The notes beneath the pieces are model-generated. The model had not been told where the DNA came from. It did not search any database and worked only from the letters and a program-made list of their open reading frames with translations. DNA of 64,000 nucleotides from Larimichthys crocea (Eukaryota; Chordata; Actinopteri; Sciaenidae), in NCBI RefSeq assembly GCF_000972845.2, contig NC_040012.1:10037927-10101926 (forward strand). The letters are read 5' to 3'. Positions 12,501 through 23,724 of this stretch are shown here, one piece after another (within the stretch, counting starts at the first letter, position 1; each line of letters starts with the position of its first letter). The position numbers and the translations under genes are program-made.

Positions 12501-15500
12501 TCCGAGCAGAGCGCTGGAGGGAGGCACAGAGGAGACATATGAAGAACTGCTGCCACAACATCTGTCTATGTAGTGATCGACCGCATTTACATATGAGACC
12601 AAACTGACACTTACAGTGAGAGAGAACATAGCTTGTCTCAACTCTTGAGCCTCCTTTTCTCTTTGATGAATCCTCAGCTTAAAGCTCTGCTTCATGTCAC
12701 CAAGCTGCGTCTGAGGAGAAATATGAGGAAAACTGCAAGTTAAAGTCACTTTTACTTCATTGGAGATGTGAGGGATATTGACAGCAGTCATACCAACATA
12801 CACTGTTTCTGCTGAGTGACTGACGCTAAGCAGGTGTGGGCTGGGAAATCCCAGTGCAGCAACAGGGACGATATCATCCTCTGGTTGAAACATTAAACCG
12901 CGGTCCTGACTCACCGTGGTCATTAAAGATCTGTCGTAGCATCTGTCGTTGAGGCGGAGCTAATTCTCTAACTATTCTGTATGCGAGAGCAATCTGAGGA
13001 TTGTTGTGGAGAAAGTCAAAGGTCAATGGTGAGGTCAGGAAGGAAGAAAGTGTTCAGGAGCCTCTGGTGTCTTATGCTGTATTATTTATTGACGCTTGGC
13101 CAAGGAGAATTAGAGACACTCTCAAAGTTCATCAGAAGTGCCTGAGTTGGTCTCACATTCTGCCCAACTCATCCTGGTGGATCGACTTTAAACCCCAAGA
13201 TAACACCACAAATACTACACGCCCAGAATTAGTCAAAGAGAATGTTTTTATCCATGGAGGTGTTATTGTCAGCATATTCTAGTCTGGAGACATAGATGTC
13301 TGTTTACGCAGATTGGAACGTCAACGGCAGCTATCTATTATGTCTAGGAAGGCAGCAACAGGTCTCTGTGACCCTGGACACCACAGTGTTGAGATAGACT
13401 GGCACCTACTGTTCCCAACCAAAGCCAAACAACTAACACTGCCAAGGACCTCAAGGCCCACACGTGACCTTCTGTAACCAAAGGATGGAAAATTCCATAA
13501 CACTGATTATTTTCTTGATTTATCAAGTTTGTAAAAATTCAGAAGATAGTGAGAAATACTGACACAATAACCCAAAGTAACACTTTTCAACAGTCCAAAT
13601 CTGAAAAAAAAAAAAGTATTCAAAATAATTGGTGGAAAAAGCAGCAAATCATCACATTTTAGAAGCTGGAACCACAAAATGTTTTTACTCAAATAATTTA
13701 CAGTCAACCGACTCATCAGTCAGTTATGTTTCCTTCAGTCTCCAAAAGTGGAACAGGAGCCAGAGCCTTCAGCTATCAAGCTCCTTTCCTTTTTGATAGA
13801 GCGTGTAGTTAGGTCTGACTCGAGTCCTGAATCTCTTGAGTGATGAGGCCTAGACTGCCGGGGGATTTCCTATGATGCGCTGAGCTCTTCTCTTCTTCTC
13901 TCTCTCTACATTTGTCTTCTCCGGAGTCTTTCTCATCTTGCAGGTTCTCATGGATCATGGCTACACCTAAATCAGCAATCAGTCGTGCCTGCTGCTTGAC
14001 GTCCACTACATGTACTGTTATTATTATTATTATTATTATCATCACTACCTTTAGTCATATCACCATTAAAGTGTGTAGCTATAATCATTTGCTGCTGTGC
14101 ATCCGTGTCTCTCTCTGTATCCATTCATCTGATTCTAGCCGATTTGTCTTTATAATATTACAAGAGTACAGTCTACACCTGTTCGGTATGGAAACTAATT
14201 TAATGTTTGGTAGTTTCGTTTGTAACAAAACATCGTATCTTATAAGTTATTTGTATGTTTTGTATGCAACAGATTTAAAAAATATAACAGAAAATTAATT
14301 ATCTGTCAGTCATTTTTTAACACATTTTTTTATTGTATGACCTTTTTTTATTGTATTATCTATTTTTGCTCAGTTCTATTCATTGTTGTCTACTTTATTA
14401 TTATTATTTTGCTCTGTGAAGCTGCATGCTTGCATGAAAGGTGCTCTTATAAATGAGTTTGAGTTGGTTTAATCGTTTGGCTCTTCTTGTACATCATGTT
14501 GGTGAGTTAAATCAGTAAATCAGTCATATTTATAAGCGCAGAAATGTAAATTAAAGCTGTTGTAGTGAAGTTAAAAGTACAACACTGTCCTGTAAAGTGA
14601 ACAGAAAGACTCTTTACTGATCCCCTCCTTGTCTTGACTCAATCCCGCTCTGATACGCTCTGCTGTTACTGCTCGGATTTACCTGCTTCTGCTGTATTTA
14701 CCTGCTTCTGCTGTATTTACCTGCTTCTGCTGTATTTACCTGCTTCGCTGTATTTACCTGCTCTCTGTTACTGCTTCTGCTGTATTTCGGCCTCCACCAG
14801 CACCGTGTCGTGCCCTTTGTGCTCGTCAGTCAGACACAGGTAACAGATGCACTGTTTGTCGGTGCGGCAGTAAACCTCCAGCAGCTTGTCGTGTCGGCCA
14901 CAGATGGTCTCCTGGAGATGTTTGGTGGCCGGCACCAGCTTGTGTTTCTTGAAGGCAGCAGACTCGTAGTGAGGCTGGACGTGGAGGTCGCAGTACGAGG
15001 CCAGACACACCAGACAAGACCTGACAGCTTTGTGTTTCCTCCCGGTGCACACGTCGCACTCCACGTCGCCGTCCTGGGCTAAACTTTGATTTGAAGTGGT
15101 CGCCGTCGTCTCTTGGAGTCCTGTCTTTTTAAANNNNNNNNNNACTTTAAACCCCAAGATAACACCACAAATACTACACGCCCGATTAGTCAAAGAGAAT
15201 GTTTTTACCATGGAGGTGTTATTGTCAGAATTCTAGTCTGGAGACACAGATGTCTGTTTACCAGATTGGAACGTCAACGCAAGTATCTATTATGCTAGGA
15301 AGGCAGCAACAGGTCTCTTTGACCCTGCCACCACAGTGTTGAGATAGACTGGCACCTACTGTTCTCACAACAACAATAATACTGGAGGACCTCAAGGCCC
15401 ACACGTGACTTTGTAACAAGGATGAAAATTCATAACACTGATTATTTCTTGATTTATCAAGTTTGTAAAATCAGAAGATAGTAGAATACTGACACAATAA

Positions 15501-17407
15501 CCAAAGTAAACTTTCAAACAGTCCAAATCTGAAAAAATTATTTTAAAAAATTGGCGGAAAAGCAGCAAATCATCACATTTTAGAAGCTGGAACCACAAAA
15601 TGTTTTTACTCAAATAATTTACAGTCAACCGACTCATCCGTCAGTTATGTTTCCTTCAGTCTCCAAAAGTGGAACAGGAGCCAGGCCTTCAGCTATCAAG
15701 CTCCTTTCCTTTTTGATAAAGCGTGTAGTTAGGGCTGACCGAGTCCTGAATCTTGTAGTGATGAGGCCTAGACTGCGGGGGATTTCCTATGATGCGCTGC
15801 TTCTCTTCTTCTCTCTCTACATTTGTCTTCTCCGGAGTCTTTATCTTGCAGGTTCTCATGGATCTGGCTACACCTAAATCAGCGATCAGTCTGCCTGCTG
15901 CTTGACGTCCACTACATGTACTGTATTATTGATTATTATTATTTTATTATCATCACTACTTTTAGTCATATCCCATTAAAGTGTGTAGCTTATCATTTGC
16001 TGCTGTGCATCCGTGTCTCTCTTCTGTATCTATATCTGATTCTAGCCGATTTGTCTTTTAATATTACAAGAGTACAGTCTACACCTGTTCTGTATGTAAA
16101 GTGTCATGAGATAACTTCTGTTATGATTTGTCGCTGTGAAAATAAAATAAAATTTAATTGAATTAATCAACTAATTTAATGTTTGGTAGTTTTGTTTGTA
16201 ACAAAACATCGTATCTTATAAGTTATTTGTATGTTTTGTATTAACAAAACATCGTATCTTATAAGTTATTTGTATGTTTTGTATGCAGCAGATTTAAAAA
16301 GATAATAGAAAAAAGGTTACAATTAATTATCTGTCAGTCATTTTTTAACATTTTATTATTGTATGACCTTTTTTTTTATTGTATTATCTATTTTTCTCAG
16401 TTCTATTCATTGTTGTCTACTTTATTATTATTATTATTTTGCTCTGTGAAGCTGCATGTTTACATGAAAGGTGCTCTATAAATGAAGTTTGAGTTGAGTT
16501 TAATCGTTCTGGCTCTACTTGTACATCATGTTGGTGAGTTAAATCAGTAAATCAGTAATATTTATAAGCTCTTTCTATGTTTTAAGCGCAGAAATGTAAA
16601 TTAAAGATGTTGTAGTGAAGTTAAAAGTACAACACTTTCCTCTATAGTGAACAGAAAGACTCTTGTTTACTCATCACCTCCTTGTCTTGACTCAATCCCC
16701 GGCTCTGATTACCTGCTTCTGCTGCATTTACCTGCTTCTGCTGTATTTACCTGCTTCTGCTGCATTTACCTGCTTCTGCTGCATTTACCTGCTTCTGCTG
16801 TATTTACCTGCTTCTGCTGTATTTCGGCCTCCACCAGCACCGTGTCGTGCCCTTTGTGCTCGTCAGTCAGACACAGGTAACAGATGCACTGTTTGTCGGT
16901 GCGGCAGTAAACCTCCAGCAGCTTGTCGTGTCGGCCACAGATGGTCTCCTGGAGATGTTTGGTGGCCGGCACCAGCTTGTGTTTCTTGAAGGCAGCAGAC
17001 TCGTAGTGAGGCTGGACGTGGAGGTCGCAGTACGAGGCCAGACACACCAGACAAGACCTGACAGCTTTGTGTTTCCTCCCGGTGCACACGTCGCACTCCA
17101 CGTCGCCGTCCTGGGCTAAACTTTGATTTGAAGTGGTCGCCGTCGTCTCTTGGAGTCCTGTCTTTTTAAATCTCTCCACCACGTCCGCCAGCATGGTGTT
17201 TCTGGCCAGAGGAGGCCTCGGGTTGAAGTTCTGCCTGCACTGAGGACAGACGAAGACCCCCAGGTAGTCGTCCTGGTCCCAGTAGTTCTGGATACAGCCC
17301 GAGCAGTAGCTGTGTCCGCACGGGATGGTCACAGGGTCCCGCAGGACGTCCAGACATATCGGGCAGTTGAACTGGTCCTTGTCCAGAACCACTCCGGCCT
17401 GAGCCAT
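9527..17407 (-). CDS. Second TRIM gene, RING/B-box/coiled-coil, no PRY-SPRY exon seen
   Basis: Tandem paralogue of the neighbouring TRIM gene, a predicted RING-type ubiquitin ligase. Exons in gene order: 17407-16808 (200 codons, start MAQAGVVLDKDQ), 12710-12615 (96 nt), 12513-12280 (234 nt), 12189-12039 (151), 11963-11862 (102) and 10762-10664 (99), all phase-consistent. A last exon probably lies at 9827 or 9807 downward. RING Cys15/Cys18 and CGHSYC, CPQCRQ are present. B-boxes follow (CDVCTGRKHK, CGRHDKLLEVYC). Coiled-coil exons show the TRIM signature ending HTEDHVHFLQ. After that the protein is proline- and serine-rich (VGPPNPAAQLNTTQPSDG, PVNPLNPFLCPGPL) instead of B30.2. The terminus is uncertain: acceptor 9807 (strong pyrimidine tract) gives a short tail ending at TAA 9742-9740; acceptor 9827 gives a longer frame to 9526. 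Exons 1 and 2 are 4 kb apart, with a repeat and an assembly gap between. Confidence 0.75.
9940..10110. repeat. Dispersed short element, copy 2
   Basis: This carries the same motifs as 7430-7560 (ATTAAGGCTTAGAGTTATGC, CTTTGATTGACAGGTAGGT). Just upstream, the TCTCTTTCATGTAGGTAGAC segment also matches 7130-7160, so both the flank and the core are shared with the intron of the first TRIM gene. A dispersed element or a duplicated intron block would both explain this. Confidence 0.55.
13001..13483 (+). repeat. About 0.5 kb interspersed repeat with residual coding capacity, copy 1
   Basis: This segment recurs inverted at 24030-24270 (partial) and 25084-25595 (full), and again at 15144-15420 in the local duplication. 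One frame reads peptides such as DAWPRRIRDTLKVHQKCLSW and another reads HHSVEIDWHLL, the latter also intact in the 25 kb copy. The family is not recognised; decayed transposon coding sequence is likely. It lies in intron 1 of the second TRIM gene. Confidence 0.7.
14019..14040. repeat. (TTA)n microsatellite
   Basis: A run of TTA triplets, also present in interrupted form in the duplicated copy around 15926-15950. Confidence 0.9.
14681..14787. repeat. 19-bp minisatellite next to truncated RING exon copy
   Basis: Degraded copies of ACCTGCTTCTGCTGTATTT, some with deletions. This is the copy-A counterpart of the regular array at 16711-16824. Confidence 0.8.
14768..15133 (-). pseudogene. Truncated duplicate of TRIM RING exon (B-box part only), cut by N gap
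   Basis: On the minus strand this reads the B-box portion of the second TRIM gene (CDVCTGRKHKAVRSCLVC, CGRHDKLLEVYC, HKGHDTVLVEAE). It starts inside the exon right at the gap, so it has no RING and no start codon. It matches the complete exon at 16808-17407. It could be a real partial duplication, but the identity and the gap favour an assembly duplicate. Confidence 0.7.
15134..15143. other. Assembly gap (10 N)
   Basis: Ten N bases separate the two copies of the 2 kb duplication. The true distance and order across the gap are unknown. Confidence 0.99.
15144..17170. repeat. Local tandem duplication, copy B (right of the N gap)
   Basis: Second copy of 13185-15133, continuing into the intact RING exon. 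It lacks scattered single bases relative to copy A. It also contains an extra internal repeat of about 46 bp (ACAAAACATCGTATCTTATA, twice, 16200-16290). Confidence 0.85.
16711..16824 (-). repeat. Six-copy 19-bp array that includes the RING-exon splice donor
   Basis: Six head-to-tail copies of the plus-strand unit ACCTGCTTCTGCTGYATTT start at 16711, 16730, 16749, 16768, 16787 and 16806. On the minus strand each unit supplies a CAG|GTAAAT splice donor. The donor that keeps the TRIM frame is the first one read, with exon end at 16808. Confidence 0.85.
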
Positions 17408-17652
17408 GGTCGAAAGTACCGGAGAGAGAGACAGACTGTGAGAAAACACGGGAACCGAGCTGACAGACAGCTGCTGCTGCTTTGTTTACAGGAAGTGGAC
17501 GCGAGGGGGCGTGGTCCAAGAGAGACGTCACCGGAAACTAACAGGGATTTAAATCTTTAAAAAACCTAATTTCAAAATAATATAAATTAAAACTTAAATC
17601 GCTTAACTAGTAGATTAAGTTCTGTTTTTTTTCATGTTTAATTTTTTGTTTT

Positions 17653-17823
17653 AAGTATATATAATCTATTTAATTTCAAAGATATAAATTGTCCTTTTTT
17701 CCCACTTATATTATTTATGATGTTTTGAAATGTGTGTTTGTCCTTTTAATTTATTTAAAGGCATTTCAAATTAAAAATGCATTGGAAACTACATGTTTGG
17801 GTGATCAGGCTTGTTATTCAGCA
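17653..17823 (+). repeat. Left arm of a long inverted repeat
   Basis: This segment is matched in reverse complement at about 19688-19875. Shared strings include AAGATATAAATTGTCCTTTT, GCATTTCAAATTAAAAATGC and ACATGTTTGGGTGATCAGGC. The arms are imperfect because of indels. Confidence 0.75.
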
Positions 17824-17825
17824 TA

Positions 17826-18210
17826 TATATCAGAATCAGAATCAGAATCAGAAATACTTTAATAATCCCAGGGGGAAATAATTTTTTGTTACTATACTCC
17901 AGTATACAAACAAACAAAAACAACATATGTAAACACGTAACCATCTATTAAGAACTATATATATACAGTGTCTTGGGTTTGCAGAGGGAGGGATGGGGAC
18001 AGGACAACGATGCTGACATGCAGGATCTCTCAGCAGTAGTATGGACGGAGTCAACGGCTAGCAGGTCAACAGGTCAACATCCGGGCTACAGAGCTGTTCT
18101 TTGGTTGTGATGTGACAGGTTCAATCCCGGTTGGCCTGGACAGTGTGGAAGCCATCAACAGAGATGTTCTGGGCTGTAGTGTCCCTGTGCAGCCATGTCT
18201 CTGTGAAGAC
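17826..18210. repeat. Teleost interspersed repeat fragment (LINE 3'-end-like)
   Basis: It begins with tandem ATCAGA units and then AATACTTTAATAATCCCAGG, a tail common in fish genomes and seen again at 28561-28600. The downstream part (GTTCAATCCCGGTTGGCCTG, CATGTCTCTGTGAAGAC) looks like decayed retroposon sequence. The exact family is not named. Confidence 0.55.
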
Positions 18211-18237
18211 ATCAGACTGTAGTGTATATATGTATGT

Positions 18238-18570
18238 GTTATATATATATTATATAAGATATATATTATATATATAGATATATATATATATTATCTAGAT
18301 ATATGTATATATATTATTAATATACATACATACCTACATACATACATACATACAACATACATACATATATATACACAACAACATAGTACATACATACATA
18401 CATACATATACATACATATATATACACAACATACATATACATACATACCATACATACATACATAATTATACATACTATATTATATATACACCACATTACA
18501 TACATACATATATATTACATCTACATACATATATATATATATCTAAATATATATATATAGAGAGAGAGAG
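18238..18570. repeat. AT / ATAC-rich compound microsatellite
   Basis: Long runs of TATA and CATA/ATAC units, ending in a GA run at about 18559-18574. Apparent reading frames here are simple-repeat artefacts. Confidence 0.95.
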
Positions 18571-18878
18571 AGAGCGCGAATGTACTGTGGATGAAAATGA
18601 GGTTTTAGCGATTTTAAGTATTGAAATTCAGATTTAATTTATAGTCATTTTATTGAATTGCTAACAGGACTGACTGGTAACAGGCAGAACACATCTCTCC
18701 ACTCTGGGAGGCGCTACAGATCACTGCACGCCAAAACAAACAGACACAAGTTTCTTTTCCCCACAGGCTGTCACTGTGATGAACAGCTGACACCAGACTC
18801 ACAGTGTCAAGATGATAATAATAATGGAATAACTGAAAACCAGATACAATTTATTACATTTAGGTTTTTGTCCCTTTT

Positions 18879-19090
18879 AAAAAGTCCAGTGTGTAGGGTT
18901 TAGTGGCACAGAGCAGTAAAGTTGCAGATTGCAATCAAATGAACACTCTTCTACGTTTAACTCTCTCCTTCTAAGCCTGTAGGAAAAAATCTACTTGGAA
19001 TATTTAAGTAAACTGATTATAGTTACATTCCAGCAGTGTGTTTACATTATTTTATGACACCATAAAACCCAACCAATAATATTTATTTTT
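18879..19090. repeat. Teleost interspersed repeat (GTCCAGTGTGTAGG family)
   Basis: It starts AAGTCCAGTGTGTAGGGTTT and continues with text that recurs in part at 53425-53760, including the GTTGCAGATTGCAATC-like segment in opposite orientation. A shorter copy is at 42046-42130. This is a recurrent noncoding element in fish. Confidence 0.6.
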
Positions 19091-19687
19091 AAAAAATATG
19101 AATAATTTTTCACTGTATAGTCTTCATGCAACTAACTTGACATTTGACACAATGTTTAAGATTAAAGGATTGTGCAAAAATGAAGAGTTCTTGTGATGGT
19201 GCTTTTATTTTGAAGGACATGGATGTATAATTGTAGTTGCATTCTAACTCTTAGGTACAAATGTTTACAGCCGAATGTACTCAGGTCTCCTGTCGATGAT
19301 ATATGTTTTACTGGATTATTATTATTGGTTTAATGTGCAAGAATCATTTCAGGACCAGCTAATTGTACTTTTGATATAATATCTATGATATCTTGTAATA
19401 TATAGTAAGTAGTGCTGTCAGATAAGTGTGTAAAAGTGTGTTTACCTCTGTGAGGTAGTGTGTAAGTTAGCAGAAAACAGAAAAGTAAACAAAGTCCCTT
19501 AAAATTGTTGACCTTATTTGAATGAAGACAAAAAGATATTTTCCTAAAGGACTACCACAGGGCACAGAGTCCACCGGTTTGACCACGTTTAAACAACAGA
19601 GGACAAATGCAGACAAACACAAAAAGTTTAACCGTTTCAAACATAGGTTTCATTTTGCTAGTCTTCAATACATGTCCACAAACCATA

Positions 19688-19875
19688 GCACATGCTGAAT
19701 AACACGCCTGATCACCCAAACATGTAGTTTCCAATGCATTTTTAATTTGAAATGCCTTTAAATAAATTAAAAGGACAAACACAATAAATGAAGTTTGATA
19801 CAGTATTCCATTTCAAAATATCATAAATAATATCAGTGGAAAATAAAAAGGACAATTTATATCTTTGAAATTAAA
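19688..19875 (-). repeat. Right arm of the long inverted repeat
   Basis: Reverse-complement partner of 17653-17823. The arms enclose about 1.9 kb of repeat sequence. Confidence 0.75.
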
Positions 19876-21458
19876 TGAACAGAACATTATTTGTTTCCAG
19901 TGTATTAACAACATAAATAACAGGTCAGACGTATATAGAAAGTGATTTTCTATGTTCCCTTATACAGAACAATACATTACTTTGGTCACAAACTAAAGCT
20001 TTGATGCATTAAAGGGAGGGTTCCAGATCTCAATAAAACCAAACAACATCAGTGTCTGTCTTGCATTGCAGGTTTGTAAAAGTTGCAATATTCGAGCACT
20101 TTCTCTTGATGTTGCACGTGATTCCAATAAGGAAGCCCACCCTTTAAATGCACGCATTAAAAATTTGGTACAACTGATAAAATCCAACATTCCCTTTCAG
20201 AGTGTCAACAGTTTGTCTACTCACTTGCGTTACACTTTGTGTAAAATGCTGATGGGAATATTAAAACAATTGTCAGTACATCGTTCAAGAATTTCATTAC
20301 ACCTAGTTTTTTTTTTTTTCATAAAAAGTTATAATTCTCTGAAACTTTACTAAGTGTAAACTACCGCTAATCAAGAGAAACAGGCACAAAAAAATTATTC
20401 TGTTTGTTTCAAATGCATGCATCAATGTCAGTGAAGGATTAACTTTTTTTTTTCTCTACATGCTTATTTGAAGTCTGAGGATTTTTTTGCTAAATGAGAA
20501 TGAAGGTGTCTAAAGCCAGTCTATTCACAGTCAGCTGCTGCATAAGATGCAAGGATTAAGCTACGTTCTTGTGCAGGACATCTCAAAGTCCGGACCTCGG
20601 TCCACGTTCCAGGAAAAAGAAAGTCAATCCGGACCGAGCCCATAGTCCACATCATGGATACAATACATCATGGAGTGTAATGTCTCCCATTTGAATGAAA
20701 TTTCCTACTGATCAATAAATTCTCATGTTGAATATATAGTGATAAGATCAGATGATGAATGTGGCTTTTATATGTTTTTTACAACAACGTTGTCATGGTA
20801 ACTGATGGACAGCGGTGTGCGCTCTGCTTGTGTTGTTGCTGCTGCTGCCGATTTCACGTATAAACTTACAGCAGAGAAATTTGCTACCAGCTCCTAAATC
20901 GATCATCTTCTCGAGCAAACAATATCTACAACTCGCGTAAACATAGTTGTGAGAATATTGCGGAGTCATAAATAAATATGTCTAATGTGTGACTGCCTCG
21001 GTTGCTGCGTGCTGGCCCAGTCTCAACAGATGTGACGTTAATTAAAGTGCAACAAAAGCTAACTTCTCCTGATTGCAGGCAAACAAGGACATTAAATGTT
21101 ATTTTGTTACGGACTTCTGAATGAAAAGAAGATGTGGATCTTTTGAGTAATAAGTTGGAGAATCCCTGCCTGCCTGACCCCCAAGTGCATACAGTACAGT
21201 GCATTTTAAAACATGGAATAGTTACAGTTCAAGTTTTCATATTCAGCTGTCAAGTTCAGGATTTCTCTTCACGTCATACAAAAATACACAGCAGGTTGGA
21301 TCGACCGGAAAAAACAGAGATAAACGGAATAAATTGTGAGTCAACTAAAACCTCCCTACGATGTTTCAACTGTTTGTGTGCATGTATGGTTGTATACGGT
21401 ATATGTGCGTGCAATGCGGACGATATGTGCGTCTACGCTCATGATACATGGTGCGGCT

Positions 21459-22458
21459 TCACTTATTCTTCTCTTCCAGTCCGCTCTCCGCTCGCAGGGC
21501 CTGGCTGCTGGCTGAGATGTAGCTGATCCAGTGTTTAAGGTCCTCGGGAAACTCGGGGCACTCGATCTGAATGCACAAACATAAAATTAGCAGATCACTC
21601 AAAACCCAATGAAGCCACAACCTGGAGCTGAAACAATTAGTAAATATACTTTCAGGTTCTCAGAATGTATATTTGACGCCTTTATTTGTCTGACGTTTAA
21701 AAAAAAAAAAAAGAATATCTCTGGATACCTTTTAGTAGTATGTGACATAACATCTTTAGACATCACTCTGGGTTTTATCAAGCTTAAGTTCAACTTTGTG
21801 TGTTGTTTGTCTTGTGTTGTTTGGGGAAAACAAACAATTTGACCACACCACCCCAGGCTTTAACAAACCATAAAAGCATTGCTCAATAAAAAACAACAAC
21901 AACGTATTGTTAGTTATAACACTATCACAGTCATACCAATACTTCTCTCCACCTCACCTTCCTCTTGCAGACAAACTCGATGATGCTCTCCGGGCTGCAG
22001 CGCACCACATTCTGCCTACAGAGCATGATGGCAGAGACAAAACCGTCTTTCTTGGACACGAAGCGCTGCTCCAAGTAAAACGCCTTCTCATCCCATCCGA
22101 GTATTTTGGTCCGAATCTCAAAGGCCTCACGGAAAGCCAGGGAGCGCCGGTATCGGATAGTGGAGGCCCCTACTACCATTTTAGCCCCCAGTTTACGCGA
22201 GGCCATGAACAGCCCGTTTCGCATGTAATGGTGGAAACGGGCAAAGTCACACTCCCTCAGGTATCGGGAGTTGTTCATGTGGCCCATGTAGTCCAAATCA
22301 TGAGGAAGGACCATGCCGTCAATGCTCTGCTCGACTAGAATGTCCCATATTCGGGGTTGGAACCAAGCTTCGATGAACACTTGGGCCCCCCGTAGGAAGT
22401 ACCATACATCCAGACTGCAGAAGAGCAGGAGGAGGGCACCCAGCACCAGGAGCAACAT
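21459..22458 (-). CDS. them6: THEM6-like protein, copy A (thioesterase superfamily member 6)
   Basis: THEM6 is a hotdog-fold, membrane-anchored protein of the secretory pathway; whether it hydrolyses acyl-CoA is not settled. Coding exons: 22458-21958 (167 codons) and 21566-21459 (35 codons plus TGA), phase 0, total 202 residues, close to the usual length near 208. The start [20 protein letters not shown] is a single N-terminal membrane segment. The family core is [20 protein letters not shown], followed by [13 protein letters not shown] and [20 protein letters not shown]. Exon 2 is [20 protein letters not shown]. An acceptor (TTTCAG) lies 4 nt before ATG, so the 5' UTR is spliced; a matching donor is at 23725. 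Its tandem paralogue is 3.6 kb upstream in gene direction. Confidence 0.93.
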
Positions 22459-22624
22459 CTCTCTGAAAGCACAGTCCAAATATTAGTGATCAGAACCAAA
22501 ACAAATTCAATATTACACCCACGGTGTAAGAAGGAGAGGTTCACCTCTGCTGCTGTCAGACTCTACAACACCTGATCAGGTTGTAGTCTCCTTTTTTTCT
22601 ATTTTATTTAATTCATACCTTGCA

Positions 22625-23010
22625 GTTATTATTTGTATCATGGTCACTTTCTTTTGTAATATTATTTATATTATGGTCACTACTCTTGCAATAATATTAT
22701 TATTTGTATCATGGTCACTTTCTTTTGTAATATTATTTATATTATGGTCACTACTCTTGCAATAATATTATTATTTGTATCATGGTCACTTTCTTTTGTA
22801 ATATTATTTATATTATGGTCACTACTCTTGCAATAATATTATTATTTGTATCATGGTCACTTTCTTTTGTAATATTATTTATATTATGGTCACTACTCTT
22901 GCAATAATATTATTATTTGTATCATGGTCACTTTCTTTTGTAATATTATTTATATTATGGTCACTACTCTTGCAATAATATTATTATTTGTATCATGGTC
23001 ACTTTCTTTG
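22625..23010. repeat. 71-bp minisatellite, about 5.5 copies
   Basis: TTTGTATCATGGTCACTTTC recurs with exact 71-bp spacing (its G at 22635, 22706, 22777, 22848, 22919 and 22990). Each unit contains two related halves (ATGGTCACTTTC and ATGGTCACTACTC). It lies in the 5' UTR intron of them6 copy A. There is no spacer diversity, so it is not a CRISPR array. Confidence 0.95.
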
Positions 23011-23724
23011 CAATATATCTTACACTATGGTCACTTTACATTACAATACTCTTTTTATATATTATGCCACTTTTATCCTCAGTACTCTGTTTTGAAGGTT
23101 GATTGTTTTTCGGGTTTATTGTGTAGGTTATAGATATTTCTGTCTGTTTATTGTGTTTTTTTGCCTTTTCTACTTTTTTCTAATCTGTAATATATGCTAC
23201 ACTTTCCTCTGCTGCTGTAACAAGTAAATGTCCCCGTGGCGTGGTGGGATGAATAAATCTAAATCTAATTACAACAGCATTTTAATGTGACATAAGCAGC
23301 TGAATTTATGGCAAAAAAACAAAAAAAAAAGGGAGTTTCTAAATTCATGACCACACTCAATATTTAATGCTCCTTTGACCTCACCAATGTCAGTGCAGGA
23401 GGGGAGAAAAGAGACAAAACGTGCTTTACAGCTGGTTGGAACAATATTATGGATTTTAAATATGTTAGAAAGATATTCACATGATCACCCACTTCAACCT
23501 TGAGAGAGAGGAGCAGGAAGCTAACGCTGCTGCTGCATTAAGATGAACTGCTGTCACAGCATTAGGTCCGTTAGCTCTTAGCCGCCGGTAGTTTGGTGGC
23601 CTTGGCGGGATTCAAACACAGCTCCTGAAGCTCGAGCTCACTGTCTCTATGTTTTCTCAACGTGGGAATTTAAGAAATAAGCACATACACGCTGCGACTG
23701 TGTTTTTCCGGCGGTAAGACTCAC

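Larger units (their letters stand above)
13185..15133. repeat. Local tandem duplication, copy A (left of the N gap)
   Basis: The sequence from ACTTTAAACCCCAAGATAAC through the 3' part of the TRIM RING exon is repeated at 15144-17170. The coding portion (14788-15133) looks identical to 16825-17170. The noncoding part differs mainly by single-base gains and losses. Copy A ends abruptly at the N gap, inside the RING exon. Confidence 0.85.
17408..21458. other. Gene-free, repeat-rich interval between second TRIM gene and them6 copy A
   Basis: No coding exon was recognised. The left end should hold the TRIM promoter, and the right end the 3' UTR of the minus-strand THEM6-like gene. Between them are an inverted repeat pair, a LINE-like fragment, AT/ATAC microsatellites and other interspersed repeats, listed separately. 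Confidence 0.6.

Noticed and set aside
16847..17560. 90- and 136-codon plus-strand open frames
   Set aside because: Both lie opposite the TRIM RING exon and show no domain pattern.
18291..18505. Met/Tyr/Val/Cys-rich open frames
   Set aside because: They are translations of ATAC microsatellite DNA.
21907..22338. 143-codon plus-strand open frame
   Set aside because: It is antisense to the THEM6 exon 1, which has strong family similarity and splice sites. The open frame is a by-product of the coding composition.
22625..23010. Regularly spaced repeats that might resemble a CRISPR array
   Set aside because: Units are contiguous with a 71-bp period and no variable spacers, and the genome is eukaryotic.
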